Shown: in pieces, positions 11,222 through 21,822 of the stretch | How positions within the stretch are numbered: position 1 is the first letter of the stretch | How the letters are laid out: each line of letters opens with the position of its first letter | DNA from: Apibacter muscae | Lineage (GTDB): Bacteria > Bacteroidota > Bacteroidia > Flavobacteriales > Weeksellaceae | Direction: 5' to 3' | Assembly (NCBI RefSeq): GCF_007845635.1 | Contig: NZ_SELG01000027.1 | Coordinates: 1-64,000 of the forward strand | DNA length: 64,000 bases | Notes under the pieces: model-generated | The model's database searches: none | What the model saw: the letters and a program-made list of their open reading frames with translations, nothing else | What the model was told of the DNA's origin: nothing | Translations under genes and position numbers: made by a program

Positions 11222-12235
11222 ATGCCTTTATCTAATCAATCTTTACCTTTAATTACTGTATCTATCCCTATTTACAATTGTGAAAAATATATTGAACGAT
11301 GTATAAGTTCTGTATTAAATCAAACCTATCCGAATATAGAAATTATTCTTGTTAATGATAAAAGCAGTGATGGTAGCTTAGAAATTATTAAACAAATACA
11401 AGAGAAACACCCTGAATCAATAGAAATAATTAATTTTATCGAAAATAAAGGTCCCTCTGCTGCTAGAAATGCAGGAATTGATAGAGCAAATGGTGAATAT
11501 CTTTTTTTTATAGACTCTGATGATGAAATAACTGAAACCTGTATTGAGAAACTGTATGTTAAAAGTATAGAAACTGGGGCGACCATATCAATGGGTAAAT
11601 CTTTAGCAAAAAATACTTTTAAGAGGACTGAATATGAAATTTTCCCTTTTAAAAAAGATCTTAACTATTTAGAAGGAAATGATATTATACTTAAAAATTT
11701 TTGTGAAGGTAACTGGTCTATTACTTGTTGGAATAAGCTAGTTAAACTTGATTTTTTAAAAAAAAATCAATTATATTTTGTAGAAGGAATTTTTTCACAA
11801 GATGAACTTTGGTCTTTTCATTGTGCTCTAGAATTAGATAGTATTACTTTTTTAGATGAATATACTTACTATTATTATTTACATGGTGAATCTATTATCT
11901 TCAATAAGACAAAACGGAATTTTGAAAACCATCAAACCATAGTAGAATATTTTACAAAAGCTTATTACGAACAAAATAGTATTCGTAAAAAATATATTTT
12001 AAATCATATTATAAAGTTTAAGGAAATTACCCTAACGATGCAATATCAAATAATGGGTAGGGATATTAAATATTGGAAGATAAATTATTCTCGGTTAAAA
12101 AAATCTCCTTCTTTATCTGTAGTTGATTATTTTTCTAACTCCTTCTCTAAGGATATGAAAAAGAAAAATATTTTCCAGAACTTACCTTCTTCCCTTGGCT
12201 ATAAGCTTTACAAATGGAGGATTGAACGAACTTGA
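11222..12235 (+). CDS. Family 2 glycosyltransferase
   Basis: A 337-residue GT-A glycosyltransferase. The N-terminus has VSIPIYNCEKYI, and the metal-binding DSDDE follows near residue 100. No membrane helix, so it is a cytoplasmic sugar transferase assembling the polysaccharide on its lipid carrier. It is the last gene of the plus-strand block and ends 4 bp from the convergent minus-strand cluster. Donor and acceptor unknown. Confidence 0.88.
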   Translation: MPLSNQSLPLITVSIPIYNCEKYIERCISSVLNQTYPNIEIILVNDKSSDGSLEIIKQIQEKHPESIEIINFIENKGPSAARNAGIDRANGEYLFFIDSDDEITETCIEKLYVKSIETGATISMGKSLAKNTFKRTEYEIFPFKKDLNYLEGNDIILKNFCEGNWSITCWNKLVKLDFLKKNQLYFVEGIFSQDELWSFHCALELDSITFLDEYTYYYYLHGESIIFNKTKRNFENHQTIVEYFTKAYYEQNSIRKKYILNHIIKFKEITLTMQYQIMGRDIKYWKINYSRLKKSPSLSVVDYFSNSFSKDMKKKNIFQNLPSSLGYKLYKWRIERT

Positions 12236-12239
12236 TTAT

Positions 12240-13124
12240 TTATAAATATTCTTTTATCTCTTGAATAGAAATGTGCTTTATCATTAATAAAATTATCCAC
12301 ATTCTTTCTACATAATTTTTGTTGTCACTCCAGACTAATTCTTTATATGCTCTTTTTAATATATCTCGTCTTTGATCTTTGGTAAAATAACTAAAATAAT
12401 TTTTAATTATATATTTTTTTGTTAGATACATTGCTTTCGTTTTCTCCTTCATTCCAATATTTTTATTCCCTGATATACTTGATTTAGACATTCTAAAGTA
12501 TACTACTGCATCATTTATGGAATATATGTCTCCACACTCTGAAAATTCAATCCAAGCCAAATTATCACTACCAAATGCCAATGGAAAATTTTTAAATCCA
12601 TATTTTAAATATTTTTCTCTGGAAAATATATATTCAATAAGTGAACTTCTTGTTTCTCCTTTTATTTTTCGAACATATGCAGATGTTGACAACTCTTTTG
12701 TAGGATGTTCGTATTTCTCTGATATTGGATTATCATTTTCATCGATTTCTATTGTAGAAAATTTAACTACAGAAATATTATCTTTCTGAATTTCTGGTAA
12801 ACTTTTGTAAAACTCTTCTATACAGTTTTCACTTAATGTATCATCATCTCCTAGTATCATAATCCATGGTTCTTCATTAGATAATTGAATGCATCGATCC
12901 CACTGCTTAACTAAATCTATACCTCCTAAGTTATTATCAAATTTTTTATATATAATATTATTGTTTGTTGAAAATTTATCAATAATTAATTGGGGATCAT
13001 CCGGACTATTGTCATTACCAATATAAACAGTAAATTCCTTATTAGTTTGCTTATTTAAAGACTGTAAAGTTCTTTCAAAGAAATCTATTTTATAGTATGG
13101 AATTATTATAGCTAATTTTTGCAT
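12240..13124 (-). CDS. Family 2 glycosyltransferase
   Basis: A 294-residue GT2 enzyme: IIIPYYKIDFFERTL start, NDNSPDD nucleotide loop and the catalytic-site GDDDT near residue 95. It is the distal gene of the long minus-strand polysaccharide block, tail to tail with the plus-strand block. It follows a glycosyltransferase gene broken by a stop codon. Sugar specificity is unknown. Confidence 0.87.
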   Translation of the reverse strand: MQKLAIIIPYYKIDFFERTLQSLNKQTNKEFTVYIGNDNSPDDPQLIIDKFSTNNNIIYKKFDNNLGGIDLVKQWDRCIQLSNEEPWIMILGDDDTLSENCIEEFYKSLPEIQKDNISVVKFSTIEIDENDNPISEKYEHPTKELSTSAYVRKIKGETRSSLIEYIFSREKYLKYGFKNFPLAFGSDNLAWIEFSECGDIYSINDAVVYFRMSKSSISGNKNIGMKEKTKAMYLTKKYIIKNYFSYFTKDQRRDILKRAYKELVWSDNKNYVERMWIILLMIKHISIQEIKEYL

Positions 13125-13148
13125 GATTACTCTATCTTAATTTTCGAA

Positions 13149-14108
13149 TTAGATAATAAATAAAAAAATTGGAAAATAATAATTGCATATATTTTTTTTG
13201 AATCTTTTTTGGGATTGAATAACTATATTTTTATTAATTGAGTCAAAAACTCTTTTAAATAAATCTCGTACATATTTTTTTTGAGTTTGTAATGATTTAT
13301 TTTTCAGCTTATGCTCGTATAATTTTATATAACTATTCAGTTTATTCATAAAAAAGATCTCAAAATCTATATCTATATTTTTATACAATTCATTTTTTTT
13401 TATAAATTTTCTATTTAGTATTTCCGTTTCTAATGGAGTTATTGTTTTTAACGAAATTTTTGATGTGCATGAATCCTTATTTCTTACATAGTAATAAACT
13501 CCAGAATTAAAGCCAATAAAACCTGCATTGTGAATTAATCGTCTTCCAACATATTCATCATAATTTAACTATGGTTCTTTTTTATAATAAGAAAATGATT
13601 GAAAAACTTCTCTTTTATATAAACATCTAAAGGCATACTTAAATCTAATAACAGTAGCTTTAACTGCTTCCTTAGCGGTTAATATATTTTTAGGCTGTGG
13701 ACGAGATTCTAATAAATCACCATCCTCATCCATAATTTTGACTTTAAATAAACTAATTCCCCAATCTGGATTTTGTTCCATAGAAACTACTGCTTGTTCA
13801 AAAGCATCTTCTCCTAACTTATCATCATGATCAAATGTTAGAATATATTTCCCCTTAACTACTTTTTGACCTGCAGCCAATGCATTATGAGCTCCTCCTT
13901 CATTATTTTTATTTATTATTATAATTCTATTATCTTCTTGTTGATACTTTTTTAATAAAGATAATGTTTCATCTTGAAATCCATCATTTACACAAATTAT
14001 TTCTATCTTCTTATAAGTTTGTTTTTGTACTTCTTTTATTGCTGAGTGCACAAGATTTCCTGAATTATAAAAGGTTATTATAACGCTTACTAAAGGTATA
14101 TCATCCAT
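13149..14108 (-). pseudogene. Family 2 glycosyltransferase interrupted by an in-frame TAG
   Basis: The first 179 codons encode a normal GT2 N-terminal half (VSVIITFYNSGN, NDGFQDE, FDHDDKL). They stop at TAG (13569-13571). Translation of the same frame continues without any shift through LNYDEYVGRR and FIGFNSGVYYYVR to 13149, giving the usual total of about 319 residues. A single C-to-T change (CAG to TAG) would explain it. The gene is probably inactive, or recently inactivated, because the downstream half shows no further decay. A TAG suppressor or sequencing error are the alternatives. Confidence 0.8.
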
Positions 14109-14127
14109 AATTTTATCTACATAAATA

Positions 14128-15087
14128 TCATTTTATTAATACATCTAATAATGAAGTATTTAAAAATTTATACCTATACCATCTAAATAATGTTTTTTTC
14201 TTTTGGATATATGTAGTTTTTTTAAAAAAATCTATTTTAGAGTTTTTTATTTTGGACTTAAAAAAGTCTACATAATCAGATAATTCAGGTATAAAGCATG
14301 AATATTCTTGTGCTTTTTCTAATGCTGTTAATAAATATTTAATTTCTAATTCTATATCTTCTATCCCTTCTATATATTCTTTTATTGATTTTTCCTTATC
14401 CTTTTTTGATAGTAATTTACCTACTCCTATCTGTTGATTTTCATGAATCCTATATGCACCCAAAATTTTAGGAATAAATGTAATTTCATTTCTAATACCT
14501 AGTTTTAATGCTATTTGATAATCATGAATAAGCCTTTCATCTAAAGGTAAAATATGATTTACGATTTCTTTTTTTATTGCTAATGCAGCTCCTGTTAAAA
14601 TATTATTATATTTTAAAATATATTCTACTAATTTATTTTTTTCAAATATAAAATCAAGAATATTTTTTTTTAATAAAATAGCATCCCATACTGTATCTTC
14701 TGATAACTCTCCTAATTTAATTAATTGAAGATTATGAAAACAAGCTCCTATATTAGGATGTTTTTCAAAGAAATTGATTACTTCTTTTATTTTATTAGGA
14801 AACCATATATCATCTTGATCTGATAAAAAAATTATATCTCCTGTACATAAACTAATTGCTTTTTCAAAATTTTTAATAACCTTTAAATTTTGATCATTTC
14901 TATATAGTTTTATTATATCTGGATATTTTTCTTTATATCTTTTTAGTATCTCAATTGTATTATCAATAGATCCGTCATCACATATTATTATTTCATTAGG
15001 TGATATAGTTTGAGCTAAAATACTTTCTATTTGTTCTGCTATATATTTAGCTCCATTATAGGTGCATAAAGCAACTGATGTTTTCAT
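14128..15087 (-). CDS. Family 2 glycosyltransferase
   Basis: A 319-residue GT2 protein of the rhamnosyltransferase-like type: ALCTYNGAKYIAEQ at the start, DDGSIDNT and the metal-site SDQDDIW. The SDQDDIW form is common in enzymes annotated as rhamnosyl- or deoxysugar transferases, but the donor cannot be assigned. It abuts the gene at 15088 directly, as expected in a tight operon. Confidence 0.88.
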   Translation of the reverse strand: MKTSVALCTYNGAKYIAEQIESILAQTISPNEIIICDDGSIDNTIEILKRYKEKYPDIIKLYRNDQNLKVIKNFEKAISLCTGDIIFLSDQDDIWFPNKIKEVINFFEKHPNIGACFHNLQLIKLGELSEDTVWDAILLKKNILDFIFEKNKLVEYILKYNNILTGAALAIKKEIVNHILPLDERLIHDYQIALKLGIRNEITFIPKILGAYRIHENQQIGVGKLLSKKDKEKSIKEYIEGIEDIELEIKYLLTALEKAQEYSCFIPELSDYVDFFKSKIKNSKIDFFKKTTYIQKKKTLFRWYRYKFLNTSLLDVLIK

Positions 15088-15975
15088 TTATGAAAATAAA
15101 AATTTTAAGAGAGATCTTCTGGAACCTGAGCCTACTCCTATATTAAATACAAATTTTATTTTATCTATAAAAGGAAGTTTTTCTTCTGATAACCTAAGAT
15201 ACCATTTCTTTCTTATAATATTATATTCCTTTCTTAATATAATATCACGATTTTTATGTTTTTTATATATTCTTATATTATCTAAAATCCACTCTATTTT
15301 TGATATGCGATTACTCAAACTATTTTCTCTAATTCTATACTTTACAGATATATATTCTGAATAAATAATTTTATATTTTTCTGCTATTCTCAACCACATA
15401 TCAAAATCTTCATACTTTAATCTCTCATCAAAATAACCTATATCTAACAAAATATTCTTTTTAATCATAATTGACATTGCAGGTATAAAATTTCCTTTAA
15501 ATAATTCCTGATATACATTACCTGTAAAAGGATTTGATAAATCACCCCTATATTTTGCAATAAAATTACCTTCAATAACATTAGAATTATCATCTATTAA
15601 ATATGCATTTGAATATACCATCCCCACAGTATTATCTGTATTTTCCAAACAACAAACCTGCTTCTCAATTTTTTTCGATAACATAATATCATCTGTTGCT
15701 ATTGATGAGATATATTTTCCTTTAGCTATTCCATACCCATCATTAATCGTCTTACAAACCCCTAAATTCTTAGCATGTTTTATTAATTTATAAGGTTTAT
15801 TGTAATTCTTAAGCCATTTTTCAATTATATGTAAACTTTCATCTGTAGAGCAGTCATCTACAATAATTAATTCCGTATTTTGATATGTTTGATTAGCAAT
15901 ACTATCTAAAGTTTCTATAACATATTTTTCATTATTATAATTAATTGCTACTATTGAAACTAAAGGCTGATTCAT
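15088..15975 (-). CDS. Family 2 glycosyltransferase
   Basis: A 295-residue GT2 enzyme with VSIVAINYNNEKYV, the nucleotide loop VDDCSTDES and an ATDDIM metal site. Its stop is 3 bp before the start-side of the adjoining glycosyltransferase, and it follows the DegT-type aminotransferase. Cytoplasmic, donor unknown. Confidence 0.88.
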   Translation of the reverse strand: MNQPLVSIVAINYNNEKYVIETLDSIANQTYQNTELIIVDDCSTDESLHIIEKWLKNYNKPYKLIKHAKNLGVCKTINDGYGIAKGKYISSIATDDIMLSKKIEKQVCCLENTDNTVGMVYSNAYLIDDNSNVIEGNFIAKYRGDLSNPFTGNVYQELFKGNFIPAMSIMIKKNILLDIGYFDERLKYEDFDMWLRIAEKYKIIYSEYISVKYRIRENSLSNRISKIEWILDNIRIYKKHKNRDIILRKEYNIIRKKWYLRLSEEKLPFIDKIKFVFNIGVGSGSRRSLLKFLFS

Positions 15976-15977
15976 TT

Positions 15978-17084
15978 CTAAAATTTATTAATAACCTCAA
16001 CGATTTTTTCTAATTCCTTTTTTTCTAAAATAGAACTAATTGGTAAACTTAAAACTTGATTACTTAAACTCTCTGCTATTGGAAAACTCAGCATATTATA
16101 TTGTGAGTATGCTACTTGTTTATGTGGCGGAATTGGGTAATGTATTAGAATTTGAATATTGTTATCTGTAAGATATTTTTGTAAATCATCTCTGCGCTTA
16201 GATTCTACAACAAATAAATGCCAAACATGTTGCTTGTTATGTTTACAATCTTCAATTGATGGTAATTCTATATTTGGATTATTTATATTCTTTAAATAAT
16301 AATTTGCTACTTCTCTTCTTTTTTGGTTTTCTTTATCTATGTATTTTAATTTAATATTTAAAACTGCTGCTTGTATTTCATCTAAACGACTATTTAATCC
16401 TTGATATTTATTTACATATTTTTCCGCTGAACCATAGTTTGCTATTGCTCGAATAGTCTGAACTAATTCTTTGTCATTTGTTGTTACAGCTCCAGCATCT
16501 CCTATAGCTCCTAAATTTTTACCAGGGTAAAAACTAAATCCGGCAGCATCTCCTATAGCTCCTGATTTAATTCCTTGATATTCTGCACCTATAGCTTGAG
16601 CATTATCTTCTATAATTTTTAGTTTATATTTTTCAGCTAAATCTTTTAGTTCTTGAGAAAAGACAATTTGTCCATATAAATGAACAATCATAATTGCTTT
16701 TGTCTTTATAGTGATTTTTTCTTCTATTTTTGATATATCAATATTAAAAGTGTTTAAATCCGGTTCTACAAATACAGGCACTAAATTATTTTCGGTAATG
16801 GCTAGAACTGAAGCTATATAAGTATTTGAAGGCACAATAATCTCATCTCCATCTTTTATAGCTCCTAATTCTTTATATGCTCTCAAAATTAAACGAAGTG
16901 CGTCTAAACCATTAGCTACCCCTATGGCATTACTTACTCCTATATATTGAGCTAAGTTTTTTTCAAAATTATTTACTTCTTCCCCTAATAAATACCAACC
17001 GGAACGATAAACTTGAATTATTTTTTTTTCTATTTCTTGTTGATATTGTAAATTTATCTTTTGTAAGTCTAAAAATTTTATCAT
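15978..17084 (-). CDS. DegT/DnrJ/EryC1 sugar aminotransferase (FdtB/QdtB-like)
   Basis: A PLP-dependent aminotransferase of the sugar family. Features are IKFLDLQ near the start, GVANGLDAL, the [11 protein letters not shown] segment and the PLP-lysine region [10 protein letters not shown] chose the ATG at 17084, because a longer frame to 17120 would overlap the upstream gene and lacks family similarity. With FdtA-like and acetyltransferase genes nearby it likely aminates C3 of dTDP-3-keto-6-deoxyhexose. Gal or Glc stereochemistry is undecided. Confidence 0.86.
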   Translation of the reverse strand: MIKFLDLQKINLQYQQEIEKKIIQVYRSGWYLLGEEVNNFEKNLAQYIGVSNAIGVANGLDALRLILRAYKELGAIKDGDEIIVPSNTYIASVLAITENNLVPVFVEPDLNTFNIDISKIEEKITIKTKAIMIVHLYGQIVFSQELKDLAEKYKLKIIEDNAQAIGAEYQGIKSGAIGDAAGFSFYPGKNLGAIGDAGAVTTNDKELVQTIRAIANYGSAEKYVNKYQGLNSRLDEIQAAVLNIKLKYIDKENQKRREVANYYLKNINNPNIELPSIEDCKHNKQHVWHLFVVESKRRDDLQKYLTDNNIQILIHYPIPPHKQVAYSQYNMLSFPIAESLSNQVLSLPISSILEKKELEKIVEVINKF

Positions 17085-17085
17085 T

Positions 17086-18693
17086 TTAATTATATATATA
17101 ATAAAAATTCGTTGAATCAATCAATGTCTTTTTATGTTTCACCATTTGGGTAAAAGAACTTTTAAAAAATCCTGTTTCAGAATTAATAATTTCTTTTTTG
17201 TCTAAAATATAATAAATATTTTTTTTTGATAGTTGTTCATAATCTTTTTTCCAACTAGGATATTCCACATCCATTTCCCAAGGAGATCTATTTAAATTTT
17301 TATTAAACATAACTTCAAAGATTGGTGAACCTGGTAAGAAAATAGAATTTTCAAATTTCTTTTGAAGTGCCTGAGCTTCTTTAATATAATCATAATTATT
17401 TTCACTAATTAACATGCCTGAATATATTGGAATATTTTCTTTTATAAAAATAAATTTTGTTTCTAATATACTTTTACTAAAATAAGGCGATAAAAGTCTA
17501 TAAATAATAAATAATGCTATTACTACAATTACAACTAAATTATTAATTTTTTCTGAAAATCTAAATTTATCATCAAAAGCAAATACTAAAATTGGTAACA
17601 TTAAAAGTACATTTGAATAACCCCAAGAAATTGAAACACTCCACGTTATAAAAAATAAAATTATTAAGGCTAAAAATTTTTTAATATCGTATGCTATATA
17701 TGATCTTATATCTTTGAGAAAAAATGATAATAAGAGTAAATATATCGTTTTAGATCCCTCGAATTCAATATTAGAGCCAAATAATAAGTGTTTTAACATT
17801 GGTAATAAATACAGTATAAATAGAGCTAAAATAATTATACAATTGTATAATTTAATAGAGCCTTTTCTATTCATTCTTTGAATAACAACAAACAATAATA
17901 TCGCTAAAAATAAAATCACTCTGAAAATATATTCTGAAAATATATAATCTTTAAAGCCTGCTTTGAAAAAACTATTTATACTATTATTGACATGGGTTTG
18001 TTCCAAAAACAAATCAATATTCTTTTCTAATTGATATTTAAATGTAACTAATAATAAAGCTATTAATATTAGTACTATGAAAAAAAATTCTATTTTAAGA
18101 GATTTTAATTTAACTTCATTTTTTCTGAATTTGTAGTAAATACAGATAGTATTAATGAAGAAAATAATAAAGAAATCTAAATAAAAAGATTGTTTCATTG
18201 TAGCTGCTATACTAGCAAATGCAATTGATAATATAAATTTTTCTTTTGTGAAAAATAAAAATGCAAAAGACAGAAAAAAAACACCATCAATGGTATGCCA
18301 TGGCATTATATTAAATGTATGTATAATTAGAATGGAACAAATAAATATTGACAATATATAATTTTTTATTTTTACACCTACATTTTTAAATCCTTTGAAA
18401 AAGTTTTGAGTAATAATTAATATTTCAATTAAAACTAATAATCGTGAAATAATCCCCAAATAAGACTTAAAATTCCAAAATGGAGTTAAAATAATATCCC
18501 AAAATACAATACTTCCAAATGGTCTAACATAATCAAAATCTTTATATATAATTTGTCCCTCCTTAATTCTTTGAACATAGGAGATAATAAACCCCGAATC
18601 TATGAAATCAATATTATAAATAAGTAAAATAGCAAGATATATAAAAATTAATATACCCAAACTTGTACAATAAAAGTTTTTCTTATTGATCAT
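17086..18693 (-). CDS. Polytopic membrane protein, GT-C-like
   Basis: A 535-residue protein with about 11-12 predicted hydrophobic helices and a short C-terminal extracytoplasmic portion. An early loop carries acidic residues (IDFIDSG, DYVRP), as in polyprenol-phosphate-dependent GT-C glycosyltransferases. It overlaps the acetyltransferase gene by 4 bp. A role in adding side sugars in the periplasm is possible. It could instead be a polymerase, but the operon has an ABC exporter, so a Wzy is not expected. Confidence 0.65.
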   Translation of the reverse strand: MINKKNFYCTSLGILIFIYLAILLIYNIDFIDSGFIISYVQRIKEGQIIYKDFDYVRPFGSIVFWDIILTPFWNFKSYLGIISRLLVLIEILIITQNFFKGFKNVGVKIKNYILSIFICSILIIHTFNIMPWHTIDGVFFLSFAFLFFTKEKFILSIAFASIAATMKQSFYLDFFIIFFINTICIYYKFRKNEVKLKSLKIEFFFIVLILIALLLVTFKYQLEKNIDLFLEQTHVNNSINSFFKAGFKDYIFSEYIFRVILFLAILLFVVIQRMNRKGSIKLYNCIIILALFILYLLPMLKHLLFGSNIEFEGSKTIYLLLLSFFLKDIRSYIAYDIKKFLALIILFFITWSVSISWGYSNVLLMLPILVFAFDDKFRFSEKINNLVVIVVIALFIIYRLLSPYFSKSILETKFIFIKENIPIYSGMLISENNYDYIKEAQALQKKFENSIFLPGSPIFEVMFNKNLNRSPWEMDVEYPSWKKDYEQLSKKNIYYILDKKEIINSETGFFKSSFTQMVKHKKTLIDSTNFYYIYN

Positions 18694-19178
18694 AATTCTC
18701 TTATAATCATTCCTTTTTTATCAATTTTACCTCTTTGTCTTGCAGGATTACCATACCACACCGTATATGGAGGAATATCTTTAGTAACTACACTACCCGC
18801 TCCTACTAATGCGTATTCTCCAATCGTATGTCCTGCAATAATAGTTGCATTTGCCCCAATGGAAGCTCCTTTTTGAATAACTGTTTTTTCAAATCTTTCT
18901 GGATATTTTTTTGATCTAGGGATTAGATCATTAGTAAAAGTAACATTTGGACCAATAAAAACATCATCTAGAATTGTTATTCCGTCCCAGATTTGAACAC
19001 CAGATTTAATTGTTACATTATTGCCTATTTCAACTTCATTTTCAATAAAAACATTAAAATTTATATTGCAATTCTTTCCAATACGTGCCTTACTTAATAT
19101 TACACAGTATTGCCAAACTTGAGTCCCATCTCCTATACTTTCTGTTTGTACTTCTGCTGTAGGATGAATTTTTATCAT
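18690..19178 (-). CDS. Hexapeptide-repeat sugar N-acetyltransferase (FdtC/QdtC-like)
   Basis: A 162-residue left-handed beta-helix acyltransferase. Repeating hexads such as IGDGTQ, IGKNCN, IGNNVT and IGANAT run through most of the protein, ending in [17 protein letters not shown]. It overlaps the FdtA-like gene by 4 bp. In known pathways this enzyme acetylates the 3-amino group of dTDP-3-amino-3,6-dideoxyhexose with acetyl-CoA. The assignment rests on fold and context. Confidence 0.83.
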   Translation of the reverse strand: MIKIHPTAEVQTESIGDGTQVWQYCVILSKARIGKNCNINFNVFIENEVEIGNNVTIKSGVQIWDGITILDDVFIGPNVTFTNDLIPRSKKYPERFEKTVIQKGASIGANATIIAGHTIGEYALVGAGSVVTKDIPPYTVWYGNPARQRGKIDKKGMIIREL

Positions 19179-19582
19179 TTCCTATATGATTTAAAATCAT
19201 TATAATCTCTAAAATAATCATTCTCATCGTATATTTCTGATGCTAAACATAACAATACAGCGCTATGTGTAAATTTAATATCCCTCCATACTAACTCAGG
19301 TATATATAATCCTTTTTCTGGAGAATCTAATATAAATGTGTTTTTATAGCCCTTCAAATTTTCTGTATTAAATTCTATTGTTCCTGAAACTGCAAAAATA
19401 AATTGTTTTAATTCTTTATGTGCATGCCCTCCCCTAATTACATCTTGTGGTGTATAGTAAGTCCAATAAACTCTTTTTATTTCAAATGGAATGTTTTTCT
19501 GAACCTCTGCTACAGTTATAAAACCTAATTGAGAGGAACCAATTTTTTCAAAATTGATTATTTGCTCTTTTACTAACTCCAT
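19175..19582 (-). CDS. dTDP-4-keto-6-deoxyglucose ketoisomerase (FdtA/QdtA-like)
   Basis: A 135-residue single-domain cupin of the WxcM/FdtA family. The HAHKELKQF strand carries the catalytic histidines, and the family-typical [11 protein letters not shown] follows. It moves the keto group from C4 to C3 in the RmlB product. FdtA yields the galacto and QdtA the gluco isomer; which one this is cannot be told by eye. It is part of a tight operon with the acetyltransferase and aminotransferase. Confidence 0.85.
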   Translation of the reverse strand: MELVKEQIINFEKIGSSQLGFITVAEVQKNIPFEIKRVYWTYYTPQDVIRGGHAHKELKQFIFAVSGTIEFNTENLKGYKNTFILDSPEKGLYIPELVWRDIKFTHSAVLLCLASEIYDENDYFRDYNDFKSYRK

Positions 19583-19583
19583 T

Positions 19584-20564
19584 TTACCTTAAGATTTTTC
19601 TATTTACTAATAGTTTAAATAAAGAGTAATTATATAATGATAATCTTCCAATAAGATAAACTAATCTATGCCTTCTCTTAAAAATTTTTGATTCGTTGAC
19701 TAATACACTTCCATTTAAACTTGTAAATCCATCTTTTAAAATCGCCTTAATTCTCTTTTTAAATTCAGTAGCATAATTCAACTTATTTTCATTATATATT
19801 AGGTGCATCGATATTAATTCTTCGTAAATTTCATTTTCAAATTTAGTGCTTATCTCGTTATAAACTCCTACATCAATTAATAATTTTCTTAATAAGACGT
19901 TTGTATAAACCCTATCATAGAAACGATACGTTTTCTTTTTAGATACTGATTCACTGTGCTGATAATAATAATATATTCCTTCACAATAACCTACTTTTCT
20001 AGATTTAGAATATAAAAATCTAGTAGCTAGCTCATCAAAATTCATCATTCCCTTCGTATCAACATGTACAATATCTTTAAATTTATTTGTACGCCATACA
20101 CAAAATGTATGAATATTCCATCCTATTGTCTCAATTAATGCTTGTCTTCCTTCTAAAATTCTTCGATCTTGCATTTTATAAATTGTTTTATGTTCATCTA
20201 CAAAAAACAAGTCCAACCTTATAGCATCTAGATCTTCAGTAAATGAGCCTATTGCTCTTTCAAAAGCATTATAACTTAAATAATCGTCATGACCATGCAA
20301 GAAAGTATATTCTCCTTCAATTAAACTTAATGAAGCTTTAAGCACAGATTCTATGCCTCCGTTTTCTTTATTTATGATTTGAATATACTTGTATTTATTT
20401 GAATATTCTTTTAATATTTTATAAGTATCATCTTTAGATCCATCATTAATACATAAGATTTGTAATTTTTGATAGGTTTGTTTTAACAAACTATCTAAAG
20501 TTTTTTTTATAAATTTAGAAGAATTGTAGCAGGGTATAACTACTGTTATTAGACCTTTAACCAT
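19584..20564 (-). CDS. Family 2 glycosyltransferase
   Basis: A 326-residue GT2 enzyme: VVIPCYNSSKFI, INDGSKDDT and a HGHDDYL metal site. A basic C-terminus (FKRRHRLVYLIG) may help membrane contact. It overlaps the end of the Wzt gene by 8 bp, so it is translated from the same transcript as the exporter. Confidence 0.88.
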   Translation of the reverse strand: MVKGLITVVIPCYNSSKFIKKTLDSLLKQTYQKLQILCINDGSKDDTYKILKEYSNKYKYIQIINKENGGIESVLKASLSLIEGEYTFLHGHDDYLSYNAFERAIGSFTEDLDAIRLDLFFVDEHKTIYKMQDRRILEGRQALIETIGWNIHTFCVWRTNKFKDIVHVDTKGMMNFDELATRFLYSKSRKVGYCEGIYYYYQHSESVSKKKTYRFYDRVYTNVLLRKLLIDVGVYNEISTKFENEIYEELISMHLIYNENKLNYATEFKKRIKAILKDGFTSLNGSVLVNESKIFKRRHRLVYLIGRLSLYNYSLFKLLVNRKILR

Positions 20565-21813
20565 GATACTCTGATATGAAATTAATATTTGGCCTTATAA
20601 TTCCTGGAGATAAATTAAAATTACCATTTACTCCCTCATTTAAAACCTCGAAACTAAAGTTATCGTAATAGAATAATAAATCTGTAGAATTAGCTCCAAA
20701 TATTAATTTAAAATAATAATTACCTGCATTTAACAAGTTTTTAGGCAAATCAAATTTCACTTTATAAACACCTGTTTTAGAGTTTTTTAAAGGCGTCAAG
20801 ATGCAGCTTGCACCAAATACATTTATCTCATCTTGTGTCATTAATATAAAAGAGGTATCTAATACCACATCCGAAACTTTATTTAAAAATTCTAACTCTA
20901 TTTCTAGACCAGACCCAACACTCAATAATTTTTCAAATCTAGGCTTAACTTCAAATTTTATAATTTCAATTTTATCATTTCCTATAAATCTACTAGCTAT
21001 AAGTTTATTTGCTTCATTTTGTCTTTTTTGATATTCTAATACAGATTCAAGTGCCCCCCCCAGATATACTACTGATCCTTTTTCTAAAACTATTCCTTTG
21101 TTACATAATTGTTTAACAGCGGCCATATTATGACTTACAAATAATACAGTTCTTCCTTCCCCTTTGGAGACATCACCCATTTTTCCTAAACATTTTTTTT
21201 GAAATTCTGAATCTCCTACTGCCAAAACCTCATCCACGATTAGTATTTCAGATTCCAAATGTGCGGCAACTGCAAAAGCTAATCGTACATACATTCCTGA
21301 ACTATATCTTTTTACAGGCGTATCTATGTATCTCTCACACCCTGAAAAATCAACAATTTCATCAAATTTCCTACGTATTTCGCTACGAGTCATTCCTAAA
21401 ATAGCACCATTTAAGTATACGTTTTCTCTTCCTGTCATTTCAGGATTAAATCCTGTTCCTACTTCTAACAATGAGGCTATTCTACCTTTAACTTTAAAAC
21501 TTCCTGTTGTAGGTTGTGTTACCTTACTTAATAACTTTAATAAGGTTGATTTACCCGCTCCATTTCTACCAATTATTCCCACAGCAGTGCCTTGCTCAAT
21601 CTCAAAGTTTACATCTTTCAATGACCATACATAATCTGAATTCCCTTTTACAGATCTATCATTAGATTCTCCTATTTTCAAATAAGGATCTTCCTTTCCT
21701 CTAATTTTTGCCCACCAACGATTTAAATCATGGGATATAGTTCCTGTACCCACTTGCCCTAAGCGGTATTGTTTGGATATATTTTCTGCTTTTACTGCTA
21801 ATATCTTATTCAT
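20557..21813 (-). CDS. wzt: ABC transporter ATP-binding protein with Wzt C-terminal domain
   Basis: Energises export of a completed lipid-linked polysaccharide. Walker A GRNGAGKST, the signature YSSGMYVRL and Walker B ILIVDEVLA are intact in the first 240 residues. Residues from about 250 to 418 form the extra beta-rich domain seen in Wzt proteins that bind the modified end of the glycan. This suggests a terminally capped polysaccharide. It pairs with the permease 9 bp upstream. Confidence 0.92.
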   Translation of the reverse strand: MNKILAVKAENISKQYRLGQVGTGTISHDLNRWWAKIRGKEDPYLKIGESNDRSVKGNSDYVWSLKDVNFEIEQGTAVGIIGRNGAGKSTLLKLLSKVTQPTTGSFKVKGRIASLLEVGTGFNPEMTGRENVYLNGAILGMTRSEIRRKFDEIVDFSGCERYIDTPVKRYSSGMYVRLAFAVAAHLESEILIVDEVLAVGDSEFQKKCLGKMGDVSKGEGRTVLFVSHNMAAVKQLCNKGIVLEKGSVVYLGGALESVLEYQKRQNEANKLIASRFIGNDKIEIIKFEVKPRFEKLLSVGSGLEIELEFLNKVSDVVLDTSFILMTQDEINVFGASCILTPLKNSKTGVYKVKFDLPKNLLNAGNYYFKLIFGANSTDLLFYYDNFSFEVLNEGVNGNFNLSPGIIRPNINFISEYHG

Positions 21814-21822
21814 ATTTTTTAA

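Noticed and set aside
13149-13388. A separate 79-residue gene
   Set aside because: It is in the same frame as the broken glycosyltransferase at 13569-14108 and forms its C-terminal half.
17085-17120. Twelve-residue N-terminal extension of the sugar aminotransferase
   Set aside because: It would overlap the upstream gene by 35 bp and the extension ([12 protein letters not shown]) does not fit the family.
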